Origin: Acidobacteriota bacterium
GTDB lineage: Bacteria > Acidobacteriota > Terriglobia > UBA7540
DNA: 64,000 bases
Assembly (NCBI GenBank): GCA_004298155.1
Contig: SCRD01000007.1
Location: 186,001-250,000, forward strand
Direction of reading: 5' to 3'
Shown: positions 1 through 10,010 of the stretch, piece by piece
Layout: every line of letters starts with the position of its first letter
Position numbering within the stretch: position 1 is the stretch's first letter
Translations under genes and position numbers: made by a program
The notes under the pieces: generated by a model
What the model was told of the DNA's origin: nothing
Seen by the model: only the letters and a program-made list of their open reading frames with translations
Databases searched by the model: none

Positions 1-75
1 CTGAACGTTGGTGACAAGGTCATCCTGTCCGACATGTCGCGCTGGGACGGCTTCGACCGCGTCCGGCTGCAATAA
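1..75 (+). CDS. HlyD/RND-type efflux adaptor, C-terminal end only
   Basis: The first 24 codons are open and end in TAA at 73-75. They read as a tail containing 'LNVGDKVILSDMS' followed by 'WDGFDRVRLQ'. This is the usual last beta-strand segment of periplasmic adaptor (membrane-fusion) proteins that sit beside MacB-type permeases in Acidobacteria. The rest lies left of the window, so no domain can be checked. The position, on the same strand as two ADOP permeases and two ATPases, fits a role joining inner-membrane permeases to an outer-membrane channel. The family call is moderately secure; the partner assignment is inference. Confidence 0.7.
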   Translation: MNVGDKVILSDMSRWDGFDRVRLQ

Positions 76-103
76 GTAAGTGGGGTATCGCGTGCATGGC
101 GTT

Positions 104-125
104 GTAGCGGCGAGTTCACCTCGCC
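104..125 (+). repeat. REP-like palindrome (type B)
   Basis: GTAGCGGCGAGTTCACCTCGCC. The GGCGAG and CTCGCC arms pair across a short loop. Close relatives lie at 5579-5600, 9962-9983, 12786-12807, 15547-15568 and 22114-22135, nearly all just behind a stop codon, so it is an intergenic REP-type element. Confidence 0.7.
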
Positions 126-171
126 TTTTGTCTATTGAGCGATTTAGCGATTGAGCAATTGGAGAATGTAG

Positions 172-308
172 AAATTACGAATTACAAATTACGAGTTACC
201 GACGCTGAGTTTACGCGCGTGACTCGGCTCGGGCTCACTAAGTTCCAGAACTCATAACCCATAACTCTGAACCAGAACAGGTAATTTGTAATTTCAGAAA
301 GGCGGAAC
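172..308 (+). repeat. ADOP leader repeat, copy 1
   Basis: This 137-base intergenic block runs up to the ATG of the first ADOP gene. It matches 2869-3005 without a gap and with one visible mismatch (gctgag versus gccgag). Its left end carries AAATTACGAATTAC and AAATTACGAGTTAC tracts. Its right end carries GTAATTTGTAATTTC, largely their reverse complement. The last bases include the ribosome binding site GAAAGG. Related copies precede the other ADOP genes of the array. Confidence 0.85.
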
Positions 309-2753
309 ATGAGTATGCTGATCCAGGATGTAAAGTACGGCCTGCGCCAGCTTGGGCGAAACCCTGGCTTTACGGCCATAGCCGTCCTGACGCTGGCCCT
401 CGGCATCGGAGCGAACACAGCCATCTTTTCGGTCGTGAACGCGGTGCTGCTCAATCCACTGCCCTACTCGCAGCCGGACCGCCTGGTGGCGCTTTACTCG
501 CGGACTTCGCAATTCCCGAATTCCTCGATTTCATACCCCAACTTTCTTGACTGGGTACGGCTCAACCACTCGTTTTCCGCCCTGGCTGCCTATCGCCAGG
601 ATAGTTTCACTTTGACCGGTGTGGGCGAACCAGAGCGTGTCCCCGTGGAATTAGTCTCTGCCAGTTTTTTCCCGCTGCTTGGAATCAAGCCTGCCTTAGG
701 CCGCTGGTTTACACCTCAGGAAGACGAGATAGGAGCAGCGCCCGTGGTGGTCCTGAGCGGCGGCCTCTGGAAACGCAAGTTCGGCGCCTCGCCGGATGTT
801 CTGGGCAAGGTGATTACTTTGAGTGGGACGTCCTACACGATTGTCGGTATTCTCCCCGCCAATTTTTTCTACAGTGGGAACAACTTTCAGCGCAGTGATG
901 TTTACGCGCCCATCGGCCAGTGGAATGATCCGACATTCCGCGACCGCAGGGCCAGCATGGGCATGGATGCCGTTGGCCGGCTCAAGCCCGGAGTCGCGCT
1001 TGCGCAGGCAAAGGCTGACATGGACGTTCTTGGCCGCCGTCTGGCGGAGCAGTACCCGGAGGCCGACAAGGGCACCGGGATCGCGCTCCTGCCTCTTAAG
1101 CAGAATATCGTGGGAGGAATCCAGGCTTATCTCCTGGTGCTCCTGGCCGCAGTGGGCTTTGTTCTGCTGATTGCCTGCGTCAACGTCGCAAACCTGATGC
1201 TGGCGCGTGCCACTGGGCGGTCCCGCGAGTTTGCCATCCGGGTTGCGCTGGGGGCAGGCCGCAGGCGCGTCATCCGGCAGGTCCTTACGGAAAGCACGCT
1301 GCTGGCATTTGCCGGCGGAGTGCTTGGCACGCTGGTTGCCGCCTGGGGATTGCAGGCGGCTTTGAGAGCGCTCCCTGACGTTCTGCCGCGCGTCGAGACC
1401 GTACAGCTCGACGGGCGCGTTTTGTTGTTTACGCTGGCAGCCTGCCTGCTGACGGGAATCCTCTTTGGCCTGGCGCCCGCTCTCAGGACATCAACACAAA
1501 ACCTTCAGCAGACGCTCAAGGAAGGCGGGCGCGGAACAAGCGCCGCGCACCATCGTACCCAGAGCGCTTTTGTCGTTGCGGAAGTGGCGCTTGCTCTGGT
1601 GCTCCTGGCCGGCGCCGGGCTGATGGTTCGCACTCTGATGGCGCTCTGGAGCGTTGATCCGGGTTTCGATCCGGGCCACGTTCTGGGCTTCCGGGCCGCT
1701 TTCCCTCCAGTCAAATCGCCGGACTCGATTCGGGCGATGTGGCGCCAACTTCAAGATAAGCTCGAAGCACTCCCCGGCATTGCGAGTGCATCGCTCACGC
1801 TTGGCTCCATGCCTACCCGCAGCGATTCTGACCTGCCGTTCTGGCTCGAAGGCCAGCCCAAGCCGGCGAGCAATTCCCAGATGAAGGTGTCTTTGTTTTA
1901 CCTTGTCCAGCCGGACTACCTGAAAGTGATGAAGATTCCGCTGGTGCGCGGCCGATTCCTTAATTCGACGGACACCGAGCATTCGCCTTTCGTAATCGTC
2001 ATCGACAGCAATTTCGCCCGGATGTATTTTCACGGCCAGGATCCCATCGGCAGGCAGGTTCACTTTGACATCCTCGACGCCACAGCGGAAATCGTCGGCG
2101 TGGTGGGGCACATCAAGCAATGGGGCCTTGATGAGAACGCATCGTCCCCCGTTCAGGCCCAATGTTACATGTCTGTTTATCAGCTTCCTGACCAGTTTAT
2201 CCCGCTGGTAGCTTCGAATCTTGGCTTTTTCGTTCGCACCGAAGGGTCTCCCCTGGCTCCCGCCGATTCGATTCAGCGTGCCCTCCACCAGATCAACGGC
2301 CATTCCGTGATGTATGGCGTGGAATCGATGGAGGGCATTCTTTCTGATTCGCTCTCGTCGCGGCGGTTTGCGATGATTTTGATGGGCGTATTTGCCGCTC
2401 TGGCATTGGTCATGGCCAGCATCGGCACCTATGGCGTAATCTCCTATCTCGCCAGCCAGCGCACGCATGAAATCGGCATTCGCATGGCGCTGGGAGCGAA
2501 ACGGAGCGACGTTCTCGCGATGGTGGTGAGAAAAGGAGTCAAGCTGACTTTGCTCGGTATCGGCATCGGCATTGCCGGCTCATTGGTTCTCACACGGTTC
2601 CTTTCTGGAATGCTCTACGGGGTGAAACCTTATGACCCGCTCACGCTTGTTTTGGTCTCGCTGGTTCTGATGGGTGTAGCATTCGCGGCCTGTTGCATTC
2701 CGGCGCGCAGAGCATCGAAAGTCGATCCCATGGTGGCGCTGCGGTACGAGTAG
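309..2753 (+). CDS. ADOP-family ABC transporter permease 1 (MacB/FtsX type)
   Basis: This 814-residue protein belongs to the acidobacterial duplicated orphan permease family, which consists of two MacB_PCD plus FtsX units in tandem. It starts with the family leader '[10 protein letters not shown]' and '[15 protein letters not shown]' (first membrane segment, about residues 20-42). Three hydrophobic segments lie at about 270-395, another near 425, and three at about 695-810. The second FtsX core has '[11 protein letters not shown]', and the end is the family signature '[10 protein letters not shown]'. Two large extracytoplasmic domains separate the membrane blocks. The ATG has GAAAGG nine bases upstream. 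Family members probably work in MacB-like efflux or mechanotransmission with an ATPase; the substrate is unknown. The nearest ATPases on this strand are about 3 kb downstream. Confidence 0.93.
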   Translation: MSMLIQDVKYGLRQLGRNPGFTAIAVLTLALGIGANTAIFSVVNAVLLNPLPYSQPDRLVALYSRTSQFPNSSISYPNFLDWVRLNHSFSALAAYRQDSFTLTGVGEPERVPVELVSASFFPLLGIKPALGRWFTPQEDEIGAAPVVVLSGGLWKRKFGASPDVLGKVITLSGTSYTIVGILPANFFYSGNNFQRSDVYAPIGQWNDPTFRDRRASMGMDAVGRLKPGVALAQAKADMDVLGRRLAEQYPEADKGTGIALLPLKQNIVGGIQAYLLVLLAAVGFVLLIACVNVANLMLARATGRSREFAIRVALGAGRRRVIRQVLTESTLLAFAGGVLGTLVAAWGLQAALRALPDVLPRVETVQLDGRVLLFTLAACLLTGILFGLAPALRTSTQNLQQTLKEGGRGTSAAHHRTQSAFVVAEVALALVLLAGAGLMVRTLMALWSVDPGFDPGHVLGFRAAFPPVKSPDSIRAMWRQLQDKLEALPGIASASLTLGSMPTRSDSDLPFWLEGQPKPASNSQMKVSLFYLVQPDYLKVMKIPLVRGRFLNSTDTEHSPFVIVIDSNFARMYFHGQDPIGRQVHFDILDATAEIVGVVGHIKQWGLDENASSPVQAQCYMSVYQLPDQFIPLVASNLGFFVRTEGSPLAPADSIQRALHQINGHSVMYGVESMEGILSDSLSSRRFAMILMGVFAALALVMASIGTYGVISYLASQRTHEIGIRMALGAKRSDVLAMVVRKGVKLTLLGIGIGIAGSLVLTRFLSGMLYGVKPYDPLTLVLVSLVLMGVAFAACCIPARRASKVDPMVALRYE

Positions 2754-2762
2754 CTGTTGCAG

Positions 2763-2783
2763 CGCAGGCCCTTGCGGCCTGCG
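2763..2783 (+). repeat. REP-like hairpin (type A)
   Basis: CGCAGGCC, loop CTTGC, GGCCTGCG: an 8-bp perfect stem starting about ten bases after the TAG of ADOP 1. The same element follows ADOP stops at 5541-5561 and 22072-22092, and a variant stem lies at 10124-10147. It may act as a 3'-end stabiliser or attenuator. Confidence 0.75.
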
Positions 2784-2868
2784 GCTCTTGCGGATTGGGG
2801 TTCTGGGTTTTGGGTTCTGAGTTCTGAAATCCGTAATCTCAAATTCGAGAATGGGTGCAGTAGAAGGA

Positions 2869-3005
2869 AAATTACGAATTACAAATTACGAGTTACCGAC
2901 GCCGAGTTTACGCGCGTGACTCGGCTCGGGCTCACTAAGTTCCAGAACTCATAACCCATAACTCTGAACCAGAACAGGTAATTTGTAATTTCAGAAAGGC
3001 GGAAC
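2869..3005 (+). repeat. ADOP leader repeat, copy 2
   Basis: Near-identical partner of 172-308 at a constant offset of 2697 bases, with one visible mismatch and no gap. Similarity carries on into roughly the first 15 codons of the following gene and then falls to ordinary paralogue level. It supplies the GAAAGG ribosome binding site of ADOP 2. Confidence 0.85.
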
Positions 3006-5531
3006 ATGAGCACGCTGATCCAGGATGTAAAGTACGGCCTGCGCCAACTCCGGCGAAACCCTGTCTATACGGCTGTTGCGATTCTCACCCTCGCACTCGG
3101 CATCGGCGCCAATACAGCAATTTTCACGCTGGTGGACTCGATCATGCTCAAGAGCCTGCCGGTGGTTAATCCGGGGGAGCTCTATCGCGTGGGAACTGCC
3201 AACAATTGCTGCGTGCAGTCAGGAAATCAGGGAAATTGGGACCTTTACTCGTATGACCTGTACACGCAGCTCAGCGATCACACGCCGGAATTCAGCCAGA
3301 TGGCCGCTTTCCAGGCGGCATTGTCGAACCTGAGCGTGCGCCGCCGCGGAGCCTCCGGCGCGGCCGAACCCTACCTGGGCGAATTTGTTTCGGGAAATTA
3401 TTTCTCCATGTTTGGCATCAGCGCCTACGCCGGGCGCGCCATTATGCCTGCTGATGACCAGCCGAACGCGCTGCCCGTCGCCGTTATGGATTACCGGACG
3501 TGGCAGACGCACTTTGGCTCCGACACGTCGGTGATCGGCTCGTCATTTGTCATCAATATGGTCCCGTACACCGTGGTGGGGATTACTCCGCCAGCCTTCT
3601 TTGGAGACACCCTGCGGTCTGATCCGCCGGATTTCTGGTTGCCGCTCTCAACCGAGCCGGTCTTGAACGGGCAAAATTCCATCCTGAAAAATCCCGGACT
3701 TCATTGGCTTCACGTTATTGGCCGTTTGAAGCCGGGAGCGAAGCCGGCGGCAGTCCAAACCGAAGTCACCACCGAACTGCAGCGATGGCTCAGCGGCCAG
3801 CCGGACCTTACAGCCTACGACCGTTCTCAACTCAGCAAGCAGCATATCGTCATCGGGCCGGGTGGAGAAGGCGTTGCCAGCATGCAGGACCAGGCGCACG
3901 ACGGCCTTCGCCTGCTGATGATCATCGCAGGCCTCGTGCTGCTGATTGCCTGCGCCAACATCGCCAACCTGCTTCTGGCCCGCGCCGCTTCCAAGCGCTA
4001 TGAGACGGCCGTCCGTGTGGCCTTAGGCGCTCCGCGGCGGCGCCTGGTCCGCCAGATCCTTACCGAAAGCGTGCTGCTGGCCGTCATGGGCGGTGTTGCG
4101 GGGCTGCTGGTTGCGTACCTCGGCACCCGCACTCTGCTGCTGATCGCTTTCCGTGGCGCGCATTACGTGCCCATCAACGCCACTCCGTCCCTTGCCGTGC
4201 TCGGTTTCGCCTTCCTGCTTTCGCTGCTCACCGGCGTGGTTTTTGGCGCGGCGCCGGCCTGGATCACTTCGCATTCCGATCCTGCGGAGGCCTTGCGCGG
4301 CGCGGGCCGCTCCACTCGCGATCGTTCCTCGCTGCCGCGAAAGTCCCTGGTGGTCATCCAGGTGGCGCTGTCAATTGTGCTGTTGATCGGCGCGGGCCTG
4401 CTCACCATCAGCCTGCGAAACCTCGAGGACCAGAACTTTGGCTTTGAGCCTCAGGGCCGCCTGATTGTGAGAGTCAATCCGGCGCTCGCCGGCTATAAAC
4501 CCGATCAGCTCCACGGGCTCTATCAGCAACTCGATCAGCAGCTTTCGCAAATTCCCGGCGTGATCAGTGCCAGCTATTCAATTTACAGCCCCATGCGCGG
4601 CGACAATTGGGGTTTCGGTTTTCACATCCTGGGACGTCCGCCGGACGAGCGGGATGGCGCCTCGTTTGACTGCGTTGGCCCGCATTACTTCGAGACCATC
4701 GGCACGCGGCTGGTCCGCGGGCGTTTGATCGGCGAGCAGGATACCCCCGCCTCGCCCAAGGTTGCCGTCGTCAATCAGGCCTTTGCCAAAAAGTTCTTCC
4801 CCAAGCAGGACCCGATCGGGCAGCACTTTGGACTAGGTGATCCAAGCCACGCCGGAGACATGGAGCTTGTTGGTATCGTGCAGGATGCAAAATATCAGAG
4901 CGCGCACGAGCCGCCCTACCCGACGTTTTTCACGCCTTTCTTTCAAATGCCAAACGATCCCAAGCTGGAATTTCTCAAGGTGGCGGCCGCCTATATTGGC
5001 GACATCGAGTTGCACGTAGCCGGCCAGCCGGAGAACCTGGAGGAAGCTGTCCGCCGGACGCTGGCAAACATCAATCCCAACCTCACCATCCTCGACATGA
5101 TGAGCCTCAACCGGCAGCTCGAGCTCAATTTCAATCAGGAGAACCTGATCGTCTGGCTCACAGAGCTTTTCGGACTGCTCGCGCTGGTTCTGGCCTGCGT
5201 CGGGCTTTATGGAGTCACGTCGTATTCAGTGGCGCGCCGGACCAGCGAAATCGGCCTCCGCATGGCGCTCGGCGCCAGCCGCGCAAATGTTCTCCGGCTG
5301 GTGCTGCGCGGTGCGATGTTCCAGCTCGCAATCGGCCTTGCGGTCGGCATCCCGCTGGCGCTGGCGGGCGGTCGGCTGGTTTCAACCATGCTCTATGGCG
5401 TGAAGAGCTACAACGTGTGGATTCTGCTCGCGGCTGCAATCGTCCTTACCGCTTGTGCGTTCGTCGCAGCCTATTTTCCCGCTCGGCGTGCAGCCAGAGT
5501 CGATCCACTGGTGGCGCTTCGGTACGAATAG
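3006..5531 (+). CDS. ADOP-family ABC transporter permease 2
   Basis: This 841-residue ADOP permease has the same two-unit MacB_PCD/FtsX plan as its neighbour. The leader '[14 protein letters not shown]' and the first membrane segment '[16 protein letters not shown]' are followed by a long periplasmic domain. The central membrane block lies around residues 305-420 ('[19 protein letters not shown]'), and the C-terminal block contains 'SEIGLRMALGAS' and ends in 'VDPLVALRYE'. The periplasmic part differs strongly from ADOP 1 (for example 'NNCCVQSGNQGN' near residue 67), so the two are old paralogues despite near-identical upstream DNA. It directly precedes the two ATPase genes, which makes it a good candidate partner for them. 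Confidence 0.93.
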   Translation: MSTLIQDVKYGLRQLRRNPVYTAVAILTLALGIGANTAIFTLVDSIMLKSLPVVNPGELYRVGTANNCCVQSGNQGNWDLYSYDLYTQLSDHTPEFSQMAAFQAALSNLSVRRRGASGAAEPYLGEFVSGNYFSMFGISAYAGRAIMPADDQPNALPVAVMDYRTWQTHFGSDTSVIGSSFVINMVPYTVVGITPPAFFGDTLRSDPPDFWLPLSTEPVLNGQNSILKNPGLHWLHVIGRLKPGAKPAAVQTEVTTELQRWLSGQPDLTAYDRSQLSKQHIVIGPGGEGVASMQDQAHDGLRLLMIIAGLVLLIACANIANLLLARAASKRYETAVRVALGAPRRRLVRQILTESVLLAVMGGVAGLLVAYLGTRTLLLIAFRGAHYVPINATPSLAVLGFAFLLSLLTGVVFGAAPAWITSHSDPAEALRGAGRSTRDRSSLPRKSLVVIQVALSIVLLIGAGLLTISLRNLEDQNFGFEPQGRLIVRVNPALAGYKPDQLHGLYQQLDQQLSQIPGVISASYSIYSPMRGDNWGFGFHILGRPPDERDGASFDCVGPHYFETIGTRLVRGRLIGEQDTPASPKVAVVNQAFAKKFFPKQDPIGQHFGLGDPSHAGDMELVGIVQDAKYQSAHEPPYPTFFTPFFQMPNDPKLEFLKVAAAYIGDIELHVAGQPENLEEAVRRTLANINPNLTILDMMSLNRQLELNFNQENLIVWLTELFGLLALVLACVGLYGVTSYSVARRTSEIGLRMALGASRANVLRLVLRGAMFQLAIGLAVGIPLALAGGRLVSTMLYGVKSYNVWILLAAAIVLTACAFVAAYFPARRAARVDPLVALRYE

Positions 5532-5540
5532 ATTTGGTAG

Positions 5541-5561
5541 CGCAGGCCCTTGTGGCCTGCG
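5541..5561 (+). repeat. REP-like hairpin (type A)
   Basis: CGCAGGCC, loop CTTGT, GGCCTGCG, shortly after the TAG of ADOP 2. One loop base differs from the copies at 2763 and 22072. Confidence 0.75.
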
Positions 5562-5578
5562 GTTCTTGATTTTTGCTC

Positions 5579-5676
5579 GTAGCGGCGAGTTCATCTCGCC
5601 ATCTCTGGAATTGGCGGCGTAAAGCCGCCGCTACGGAGCGGCCGTTTTTTTGAAAGGGCGCGAGTTCACTCGCGCC
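5579..5676 (+). repeat. Cluster of REP-like palindromes with a T-run
   Basis: Three palindromes stand in a row: GTAGCGGCGAGTTCATCTCGCC (5579-5600), GGCGGC-GTAAA-GCCGCC (5613-5629, then GCTAC), and GGCGCGAGTTCACTCGCGCC (5657-5676). A run of seven T at 5645-5651 follows a short ACGG/CCGT stem, so part of the block may act as a weak terminator between ADOP 2 and the ATPase genes. The first two units recur together at 22114-22169. Confidence 0.65.
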
Positions 5677-5722
5677 GGATAGTGGACACATTCTCCATTC
5701 AAAGATTTGCCGAGGAGGAACA

Positions 5723-6454
5723 ATGGAAGAGAACGGAATGAGTCTCATCAAGCTGGAAGGGGTCAACAAAGTGTTTTTCACTGAGGAGCTGGAAACGCAC
5801 GCGCTTTCCAGCGTCCATCTCGATATTCACAAAGGGGAATACGTCTCGATTGCAGGGCCCTCGGGCTGCGGCAAGTCAACGCTGCTTTCGCTGATCGGCC
5901 TGCTCGACACTCCCACCGACGGCAAGTACTGGCTGAACGGCAAGCCGGTGGAAGAACTTGGCCTTGGCGAGCGCTCGCGCATCCGCAACCGCGAAGTGGG
6001 CTTCATCTTCCAGAGCTTCAACCTGATCGGCGACCTGAACGTTTTTGAAAACGTCGAGCTGCCGCTCACTTATCGCGGCATGCCGTCATCAGAGCGCAAG
6101 CAGCGGGTGCAGGAGGCGCTCGAGCGCGTCGCCATGGCCCACCGGATGAAGCACTACCCATCGCAGCTTTCCGGCGGCCAGCAGCAGCGCGTGGCGGTGG
6201 CGAGGGCGCTGGTGGGTGATCCGGCTGTCCTGCTGGCCGACGAGCCTACAGGCAACCTGGATTCGAAAAACGGCGAGGCCGTGATGGACCTGCTGGGCGA
6301 ACTGCATCGTGCCGGGTCAACCATCGTGATGGTGACGCACGATCCCCGTTTCGCGCGCCACGCCGGGCGGACGATCCACCTGTTTGACGGCCGGATTGTT
6401 GACGAGGCCACGGCCATGCAGGCGATGGGCGAAGATGGGTCATGGCAGTCGTGA
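5723..6454 (+). CDS. MacB/LolD-type ABC transporter ATP-binding protein 1
   Basis: This 243-residue nucleotide-binding subunit probably powers one or more of the neighbouring ADOP permeases. Walker A is GPSGCGKST (residues 45-53), the Q-loop is 'FIFQSFNL' (about 94-101), the signature LSGGQ is at 149-153 and Walker B plus D-loop is '[12 protein letters not shown]' at 169-180. The 'DEPTGNLDS' form and short length are typical of the MacB/LolD/FtsE group. The ATG at 5723 has a strong GGAGG at 5714-5718, although with short spacing; a second ATG at 5738 is possible. Every catalytic motif is intact. ADOPs are called orphans because most lack a linked ATPase, so this linkage is informative. Confidence 0.95.
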   Translation: MEENGMSLIKLEGVNKVFFTEELETHALSSVHLDIHKGEYVSIAGPSGCGKSTLLSLIGLLDTPTDGKYWLNGKPVEELGLGERSRIRNREVGFIFQSFNLIGDLNVFENVELPLTYRGMPSSERKQRVQEALERVAMAHRMKHYPSQLSGGQQQRVAVARALVGDPAVLLADEPTGNLDSKNGEAVMDLLGELHRAGSTIVMVTHDPRFARHAGRTIHLFDGRIVDEATAMQAMGEDGSWQS

Positions 6455-6567
6455 GCCGCGCGGGCCTCTAAGCCGCCTGACGCACAATGGCGTGCTGTGA
6501 ATGTTTGCCGGAGGTTGCCGCGCTTCGTTCATCGAAACGGTCCCAACTCTGAGGGAGCAAGAACACG

Positions 6568-7233
6568 ATGATTCAACTCGTCAATATCGAAAAGTCTTTT
6601 CCTGCCGGCCCCAGCCGCTACTACGTGTTGCGCCGCATCAACCTGGAAATCAAGCAGGGCGAATTTCTCACCATTATGGGGCCTTCGGGCGCCGGCAAAT
6701 CCACGCTCCTCAGTATCCTCGGCATGCTCGACGGCGACTGGACCGGCGAATACTACCTGGCTGACCAGCCCATCCACCGGATGAATGTGAAACAGCGCGC
6801 GGAGATCAACAAGAAGTACGTTGGCTTTGTCTTCCAGCAATATCACCTGCTCGACGGGCTGACCGTGGCTGAGAACCTGGATATACCGCTTTCCTACCGC
6901 AACATCAGGAAATCCGAGAGGCAGGCCATCGTTGCGGACACCCTGGACCGTTTCCACATCGTCGGCAAAAAGGACCTTTATCCCGCGCAACTCTCAGGCG
7001 GCCAGCAACAGCTCGTTGCCGTGGCGCGGGCCGTTATCGCCAGCCCGAAACTGATTCTTGCAGATGAGCCAACCGGCAACCTTCACTCGAGCCAGGGAAA
7101 GGAGATCATGGACCTTTTCAAGAAGCTGAACGACGAGGGCACCAGCGTCGTGCAGGTAACTCACAACGAGGCCTGGGCGGCTTATGGCCACCGCATCATC
7201 AATCTCCAGGACGGGTGGATTAGCAATGATTGA
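6568..7233 (+). CDS. MacB/LolD-type ABC transporter ATP-binding protein 2
   Basis: This second ATPase is 221 residues long and is separated from the first by about 110 bases. Walker A is GPSGAGKST (38-46), the Q-loop is 'VFQQYHLL', the signature LSGGQ is at 142-146 and Walker B is 'LILADEPTG' (162-170). The D-loop reads 'NLHSSQG' where the group normally has 'NLDS', so the D-loop Asp is His here. In the signature, the residue after 'GGQQQ' is Leu instead of the usual Arg. These changes suggest it may be the less active half of a heterodimeric ATPase with the gene upstream; that is inference. GGGAGC upstream of the ATG serves as ribosome binding site. Confidence 0.94.
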   Translation: MIQLVNIEKSFPAGPSRYYVLRRINLEIKQGEFLTIMGPSGAGKSTLLSILGMLDGDWTGEYYLADQPIHRMNVKQRAEINKKYVGFVFQQYHLLDGLTVAENLDIPLSYRNIRKSERQAIVADTLDRFHIVGKKDLYPAQLSGGQQQLVAVARAVIASPKLILADEPTGNLHSSQGKEIMDLFKKLNDEGTSVVQVTHNEAWAAYGHRIINLQDGWISND

Positions 7234-7306
7234 CTCATTATCAGATTATACATTTTGAATTATGAAGGATGAAACGGACGCTCTGGGTGTTGGGTTATGG
7301 CTTGTG

Positions 7307-7511
7307 AATTATGAAATCTGCAATCTTAAATTCGAGCCTGGGCCAGCAGAGGGAATGGAAATTACGAATTACCAATTACCAGTTCTGAGTTACGAGTTAT
7401 GAGTTCTGGGTTGGAAGGCACAGTGGCCCGCATGATTAAGCTCAGAACTCATCACCCAGAACTAAGAACCCACAGGTCATTCGTAATTCGTAATTTCAGA
7501 AGGGGCGAACC
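7307..7511 (+). repeat. ADOP leader repeat, copy 3 (with perfect 15-bp inverted ends)
   Basis: The intergenic block begins with the 'TATGAAATCTGCAATCTTAAA' type segment shared with copies 4 and 5. Its core is bounded by GAAATTACGAATTAC (7358-7372) and its exact reverse complement GTAATTCGTAATTTC (7483-7497). Nested inside are further complementary tracts, GAGTTATGAGTTCTGGG against CCCAGAACTAAGAACC and similar, so a long imperfect stem is possible. The block ends in CAGAAGGGGCGAACC directly before the ATG of ADOP 3. Confidence 0.8.
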
Positions 7512-9965
7512 ATGAGCACGCTATTTCAGGATTTAAAATACGGTGTCCGCATGCTGGGAAAGAATCCCGGCTTCACCGCCGTCGCCGTGCTGACGCTGGC
7601 TCTTGGCATCGGCGCGAACACGGTGATTTTTTCCGTGATCAACGGCTTGTTTCTCCACCCGCCGGGCTTGCCGAATCCGGCCCGGGTGGTTGCCGTGCGA
7701 GGGAAATACGATAAGCTGGGGCTGAAGAGCATTGTTATTTCCGCGCCAGATTTCGCCGCAATCCGCGACAGCAAAAAGATCTTCGCCGCCGCAGCCATCG
7801 AGAATACTTCAGACTTTAACTATACGGCGGGTGACTGGCCCCAGCGCCTGCAAGGAGCGATGGTCTCATGGCAGTGGTTTGACGTTTTTGGAGCAAGGCC
7901 CCTATTGGGGCGGACTTTCACCCAGGCGGAAGACCAGCCCAACGCAAACCATGAGGTGGTGCTGGCCTATGCAGCCTGGCAGCGCTGGTTTGGAGGCGAC
8001 CGGGGAGTGGTTGGCCGGACGATCCAGTTGAACGAACAGCCGTTCAAAATTGTGGGCGTGATGGGCCCGGAATTCCGCTGGCCTGACTCTGCCGATTTGT
8101 GGACTCCGATTGGACTTGCCCCTGAAGCCTTCAGCCCCAACAACACATTCAATGAAAGCTATTTTGCAGTGGCGCGATTACAACCGAATGTGACCATGGC
8201 GCAGGCAAGCGCATACGTTGGAGTGCTGGCCAGGCGCGTCATTGATGATCCCCGCACAAGCTACGCAAAAGATTCCGGATGGGGCGTGTTTATTTTGCCG
8301 CTGGTGGACTTTATTTACGGCAATCTGCGCGCGCCGCTGCTGATCCTGGCGAGCGCGGTGGGGCTTGTCCTCTTGATTGTCTGCGCCAACATTGCCGGCC
8401 TGCTGCTGGCCAGAGCGACAGGGCGCGGACGGGAGCTTGCAGTTCGCGCGGCCCTGGGCGCCTCACGAAGGCGTCTGGTGAGGCAGGCGCTGGCGGAAAG
8501 CGCGCTGCTTTCGCTGGCGGGGATTCTGGTGGGCCTGCTGGCCGCTGGTTTTGGAATCAATGCGTTGATGCTGATTGCTCCGAAGCAACTCGCCACGGCG
8601 GGTAGTTTTCCGTTGGACTGGCACGTCCTGATGTTCACCGTCGGACTGGGCGCCGCTGCCGTTTTCCTTTTCGGCCTGATGCCCGCCTGGCAGATGTCCA
8701 GGGTAGAGCCTTACCGCGTATTGCGAGGGTCTGATAGGACAACCGCTGGAGGGCGTCAGCGCCATCGGCTGCGGTCTTTTCTGGTTGTTGGAGAGCTGGC
8801 GATGGGGCTGGTGCTGCTTGCCGGTACAGGGCTGCTGCTCAAGAGCCTGAAGCAAATTCTCACCGTGGACCCGGGCTTCCAGCCGACCGGCGTGATGACT
8901 GCCGGGCTTTCACTTCCTGACAGGCAGTACAGCACGAAAGAGAAACAGTTCGCCTTCTTCCGCAGCGTGATGGACAGCCTTTCACACGCACCCGGCGTCA
9001 CGGCAGTGGGCGCAGGCTACCCGGTACCCTTTACGGGGGGCAATGGGTCTGCCTCATTTCAGATAGAAGGACGGCCCACCGGCCCGGGCGATCCCGGGCC
9101 CCATGGCAACATCCGCTTTGTCACAGGCGGATACTTCGCCGCCCTTGCAATTCCTCTTCTCGAGGGCCGCATCTTTAATCAAAATGATCGCATCGGTTCT
9201 GAGCCTGTCGCCATCGTTGACAAAAATCTGGCGCGGGAATACTGGCCGGACCAGGACCCCATCGGGCAGAAAATCCGCAACGAGCGGAACGGCTCCTGGG
9301 CCACAATTGTCGGGGTCGTGGGCCACATTCGCTTTAATCAACTTGCAGGGGAAGAGTCGAGTTCAGGACTATCCGAGAGCGCTGGGAAGGGCGCTTACTA
9401 CTATCCGCTTTTCCAGAAGCAGGCGCCGTTCGGGTATTTCCTCGTGAAGTCCGGCGCCGGACCAGCGGCCCAGGCCGACCTGATTCGCCGCGCCGTCCAG
9501 AGTGTGGATTCCAACCAGCCCATCTCCAACGTAAAAAGCATGGACGAACGGATTGCAACCTCTCTGGCGCCGCAGCGCTTTGCCGCAACCTTGCTGGCAG
9601 TGTTTGCCGGGCTGGCTGTTCTGCTGGCCGCGCTTGGGCTTTACGGTCTGATAAGCCACAACGTGGCGCAGAGAACCAGCGAAATCGGCATTCGCATGGC
9701 CCTCGGGGCAAGCCGCGCGGAAGTGCTCTCCCTGTTTGTGAAAGAAGGGCTCCGGTTGGCGCTGACAGGAATCGCAGTGGGAATTGCCATAGCGTTCGTA
9801 CTGGCGCAGCTCCTCGCGAGCTTGCTCTACGGCGTGAAGCCCGTTGACCCGCTCACGTTCATCGCCGTCTCCCTGATTCTGACCGCTGTGGCCTTGCTGG
9901 CGTGTTACATCCCGGCGCGCCGGGCGGCCAAAATCGATCCCATGGTGGCGCTTCGCTACGAGTAG
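7512..9965 (+). CDS. ADOP-family ABC transporter permease 3
   Basis: This 817-residue ADOP permease begins '[19 protein letters not shown]' and continues with the leader membrane segment '[15 protein letters not shown]'. The central membrane block begins near residue 275 ('[20 protein letters not shown]'), and the last FtsX unit has '[16 protein letters not shown]'. The end is '[10 protein letters not shown]'. AGAAGGGG 6-13 bases upstream of the ATG is the ribosome binding site and is part of the repeat block. It is the first permease after the ATPase pair, so the ATPases are flanked by permeases on both sides. Its last 45 codons are very similar at the DNA level to those of ADOP 5, which suggests gene conversion at the 3' end. 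Confidence 0.93.
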   Translation: MSTLFQDLKYGVRMLGKNPGFTAVAVLTLALGIGANTVIFSVINGLFLHPPGLPNPARVVAVRGKYDKLGLKSIVISAPDFAAIRDSKKIFAAAAIENTSDFNYTAGDWPQRLQGAMVSWQWFDVFGARPLLGRTFTQAEDQPNANHEVVLAYAAWQRWFGGDRGVVGRTIQLNEQPFKIVGVMGPEFRWPDSADLWTPIGLAPEAFSPNNTFNESYFAVARLQPNVTMAQASAYVGVLARRVIDDPRTSYAKDSGWGVFILPLVDFIYGNLRAPLLILASAVGLVLLIVCANIAGLLLARATGRGRELAVRAALGASRRRLVRQALAESALLSLAGILVGLLAAGFGINALMLIAPKQLATAGSFPLDWHVLMFTVGLGAAAVFLFGLMPAWQMSRVEPYRVLRGSDRTTAGGRQRHRLRSFLVVGELAMGLVLLAGTGLLLKSLKQILTVDPGFQPTGVMTAGLSLPDRQYSTKEKQFAFFRSVMDSLSHAPGVTAVGAGYPVPFTGGNGSASFQIEGRPTGPGDPGPHGNIRFVTGGYFAALAIPLLEGRIFNQNDRIGSEPVAIVDKNLAREYWPDQDPIGQKIRNERNGSWATIVGVVGHIRFNQLAGEESSSGLSESAGKGAYYYPLFQKQAPFGYFLVKSGAGPAAQADLIRRAVQSVDSNQPISNVKSMDERIATSLAPQRFAATLLAVFAGLAVLLAALGLYGLISHNVAQRTSEIGIRMALGASRAEVLSLFVKEGLRLALTGIAVGIAIAFVLAQLLASLLYGVKPVDPLTFIAVSLILTAVALLACYIPARRAAKIDPMVALRYE

Positions 9966-9983
9966 CGGCGGGTTTACCCCGCC
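9962..9983 (+). repeat. REP-like palindrome (type B) overlapping a stop codon
   Basis: GTAGCGGCGGGTTTACCCCGCC. The stop TAG of ADOP 3 forms its first bases. GGCGGG pairs with CCCGCC. The same arrangement follows ADOP 4 and ADOP 5. Confidence 0.7.
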
Positions 9984-10010
9984 CTCGGTTCTTAGTTCTG
10001 GGCTTTGAGT

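Noticed and set aside
1491-2468. Long leftward open frame (325 codons) inside ADOP 1
   Set aside because: It is antisense to a clearly conserved permease, has no ribosome binding site and no family motif; its His/Arg-rich composition is typical of the reverse frame of GC-rich genes.
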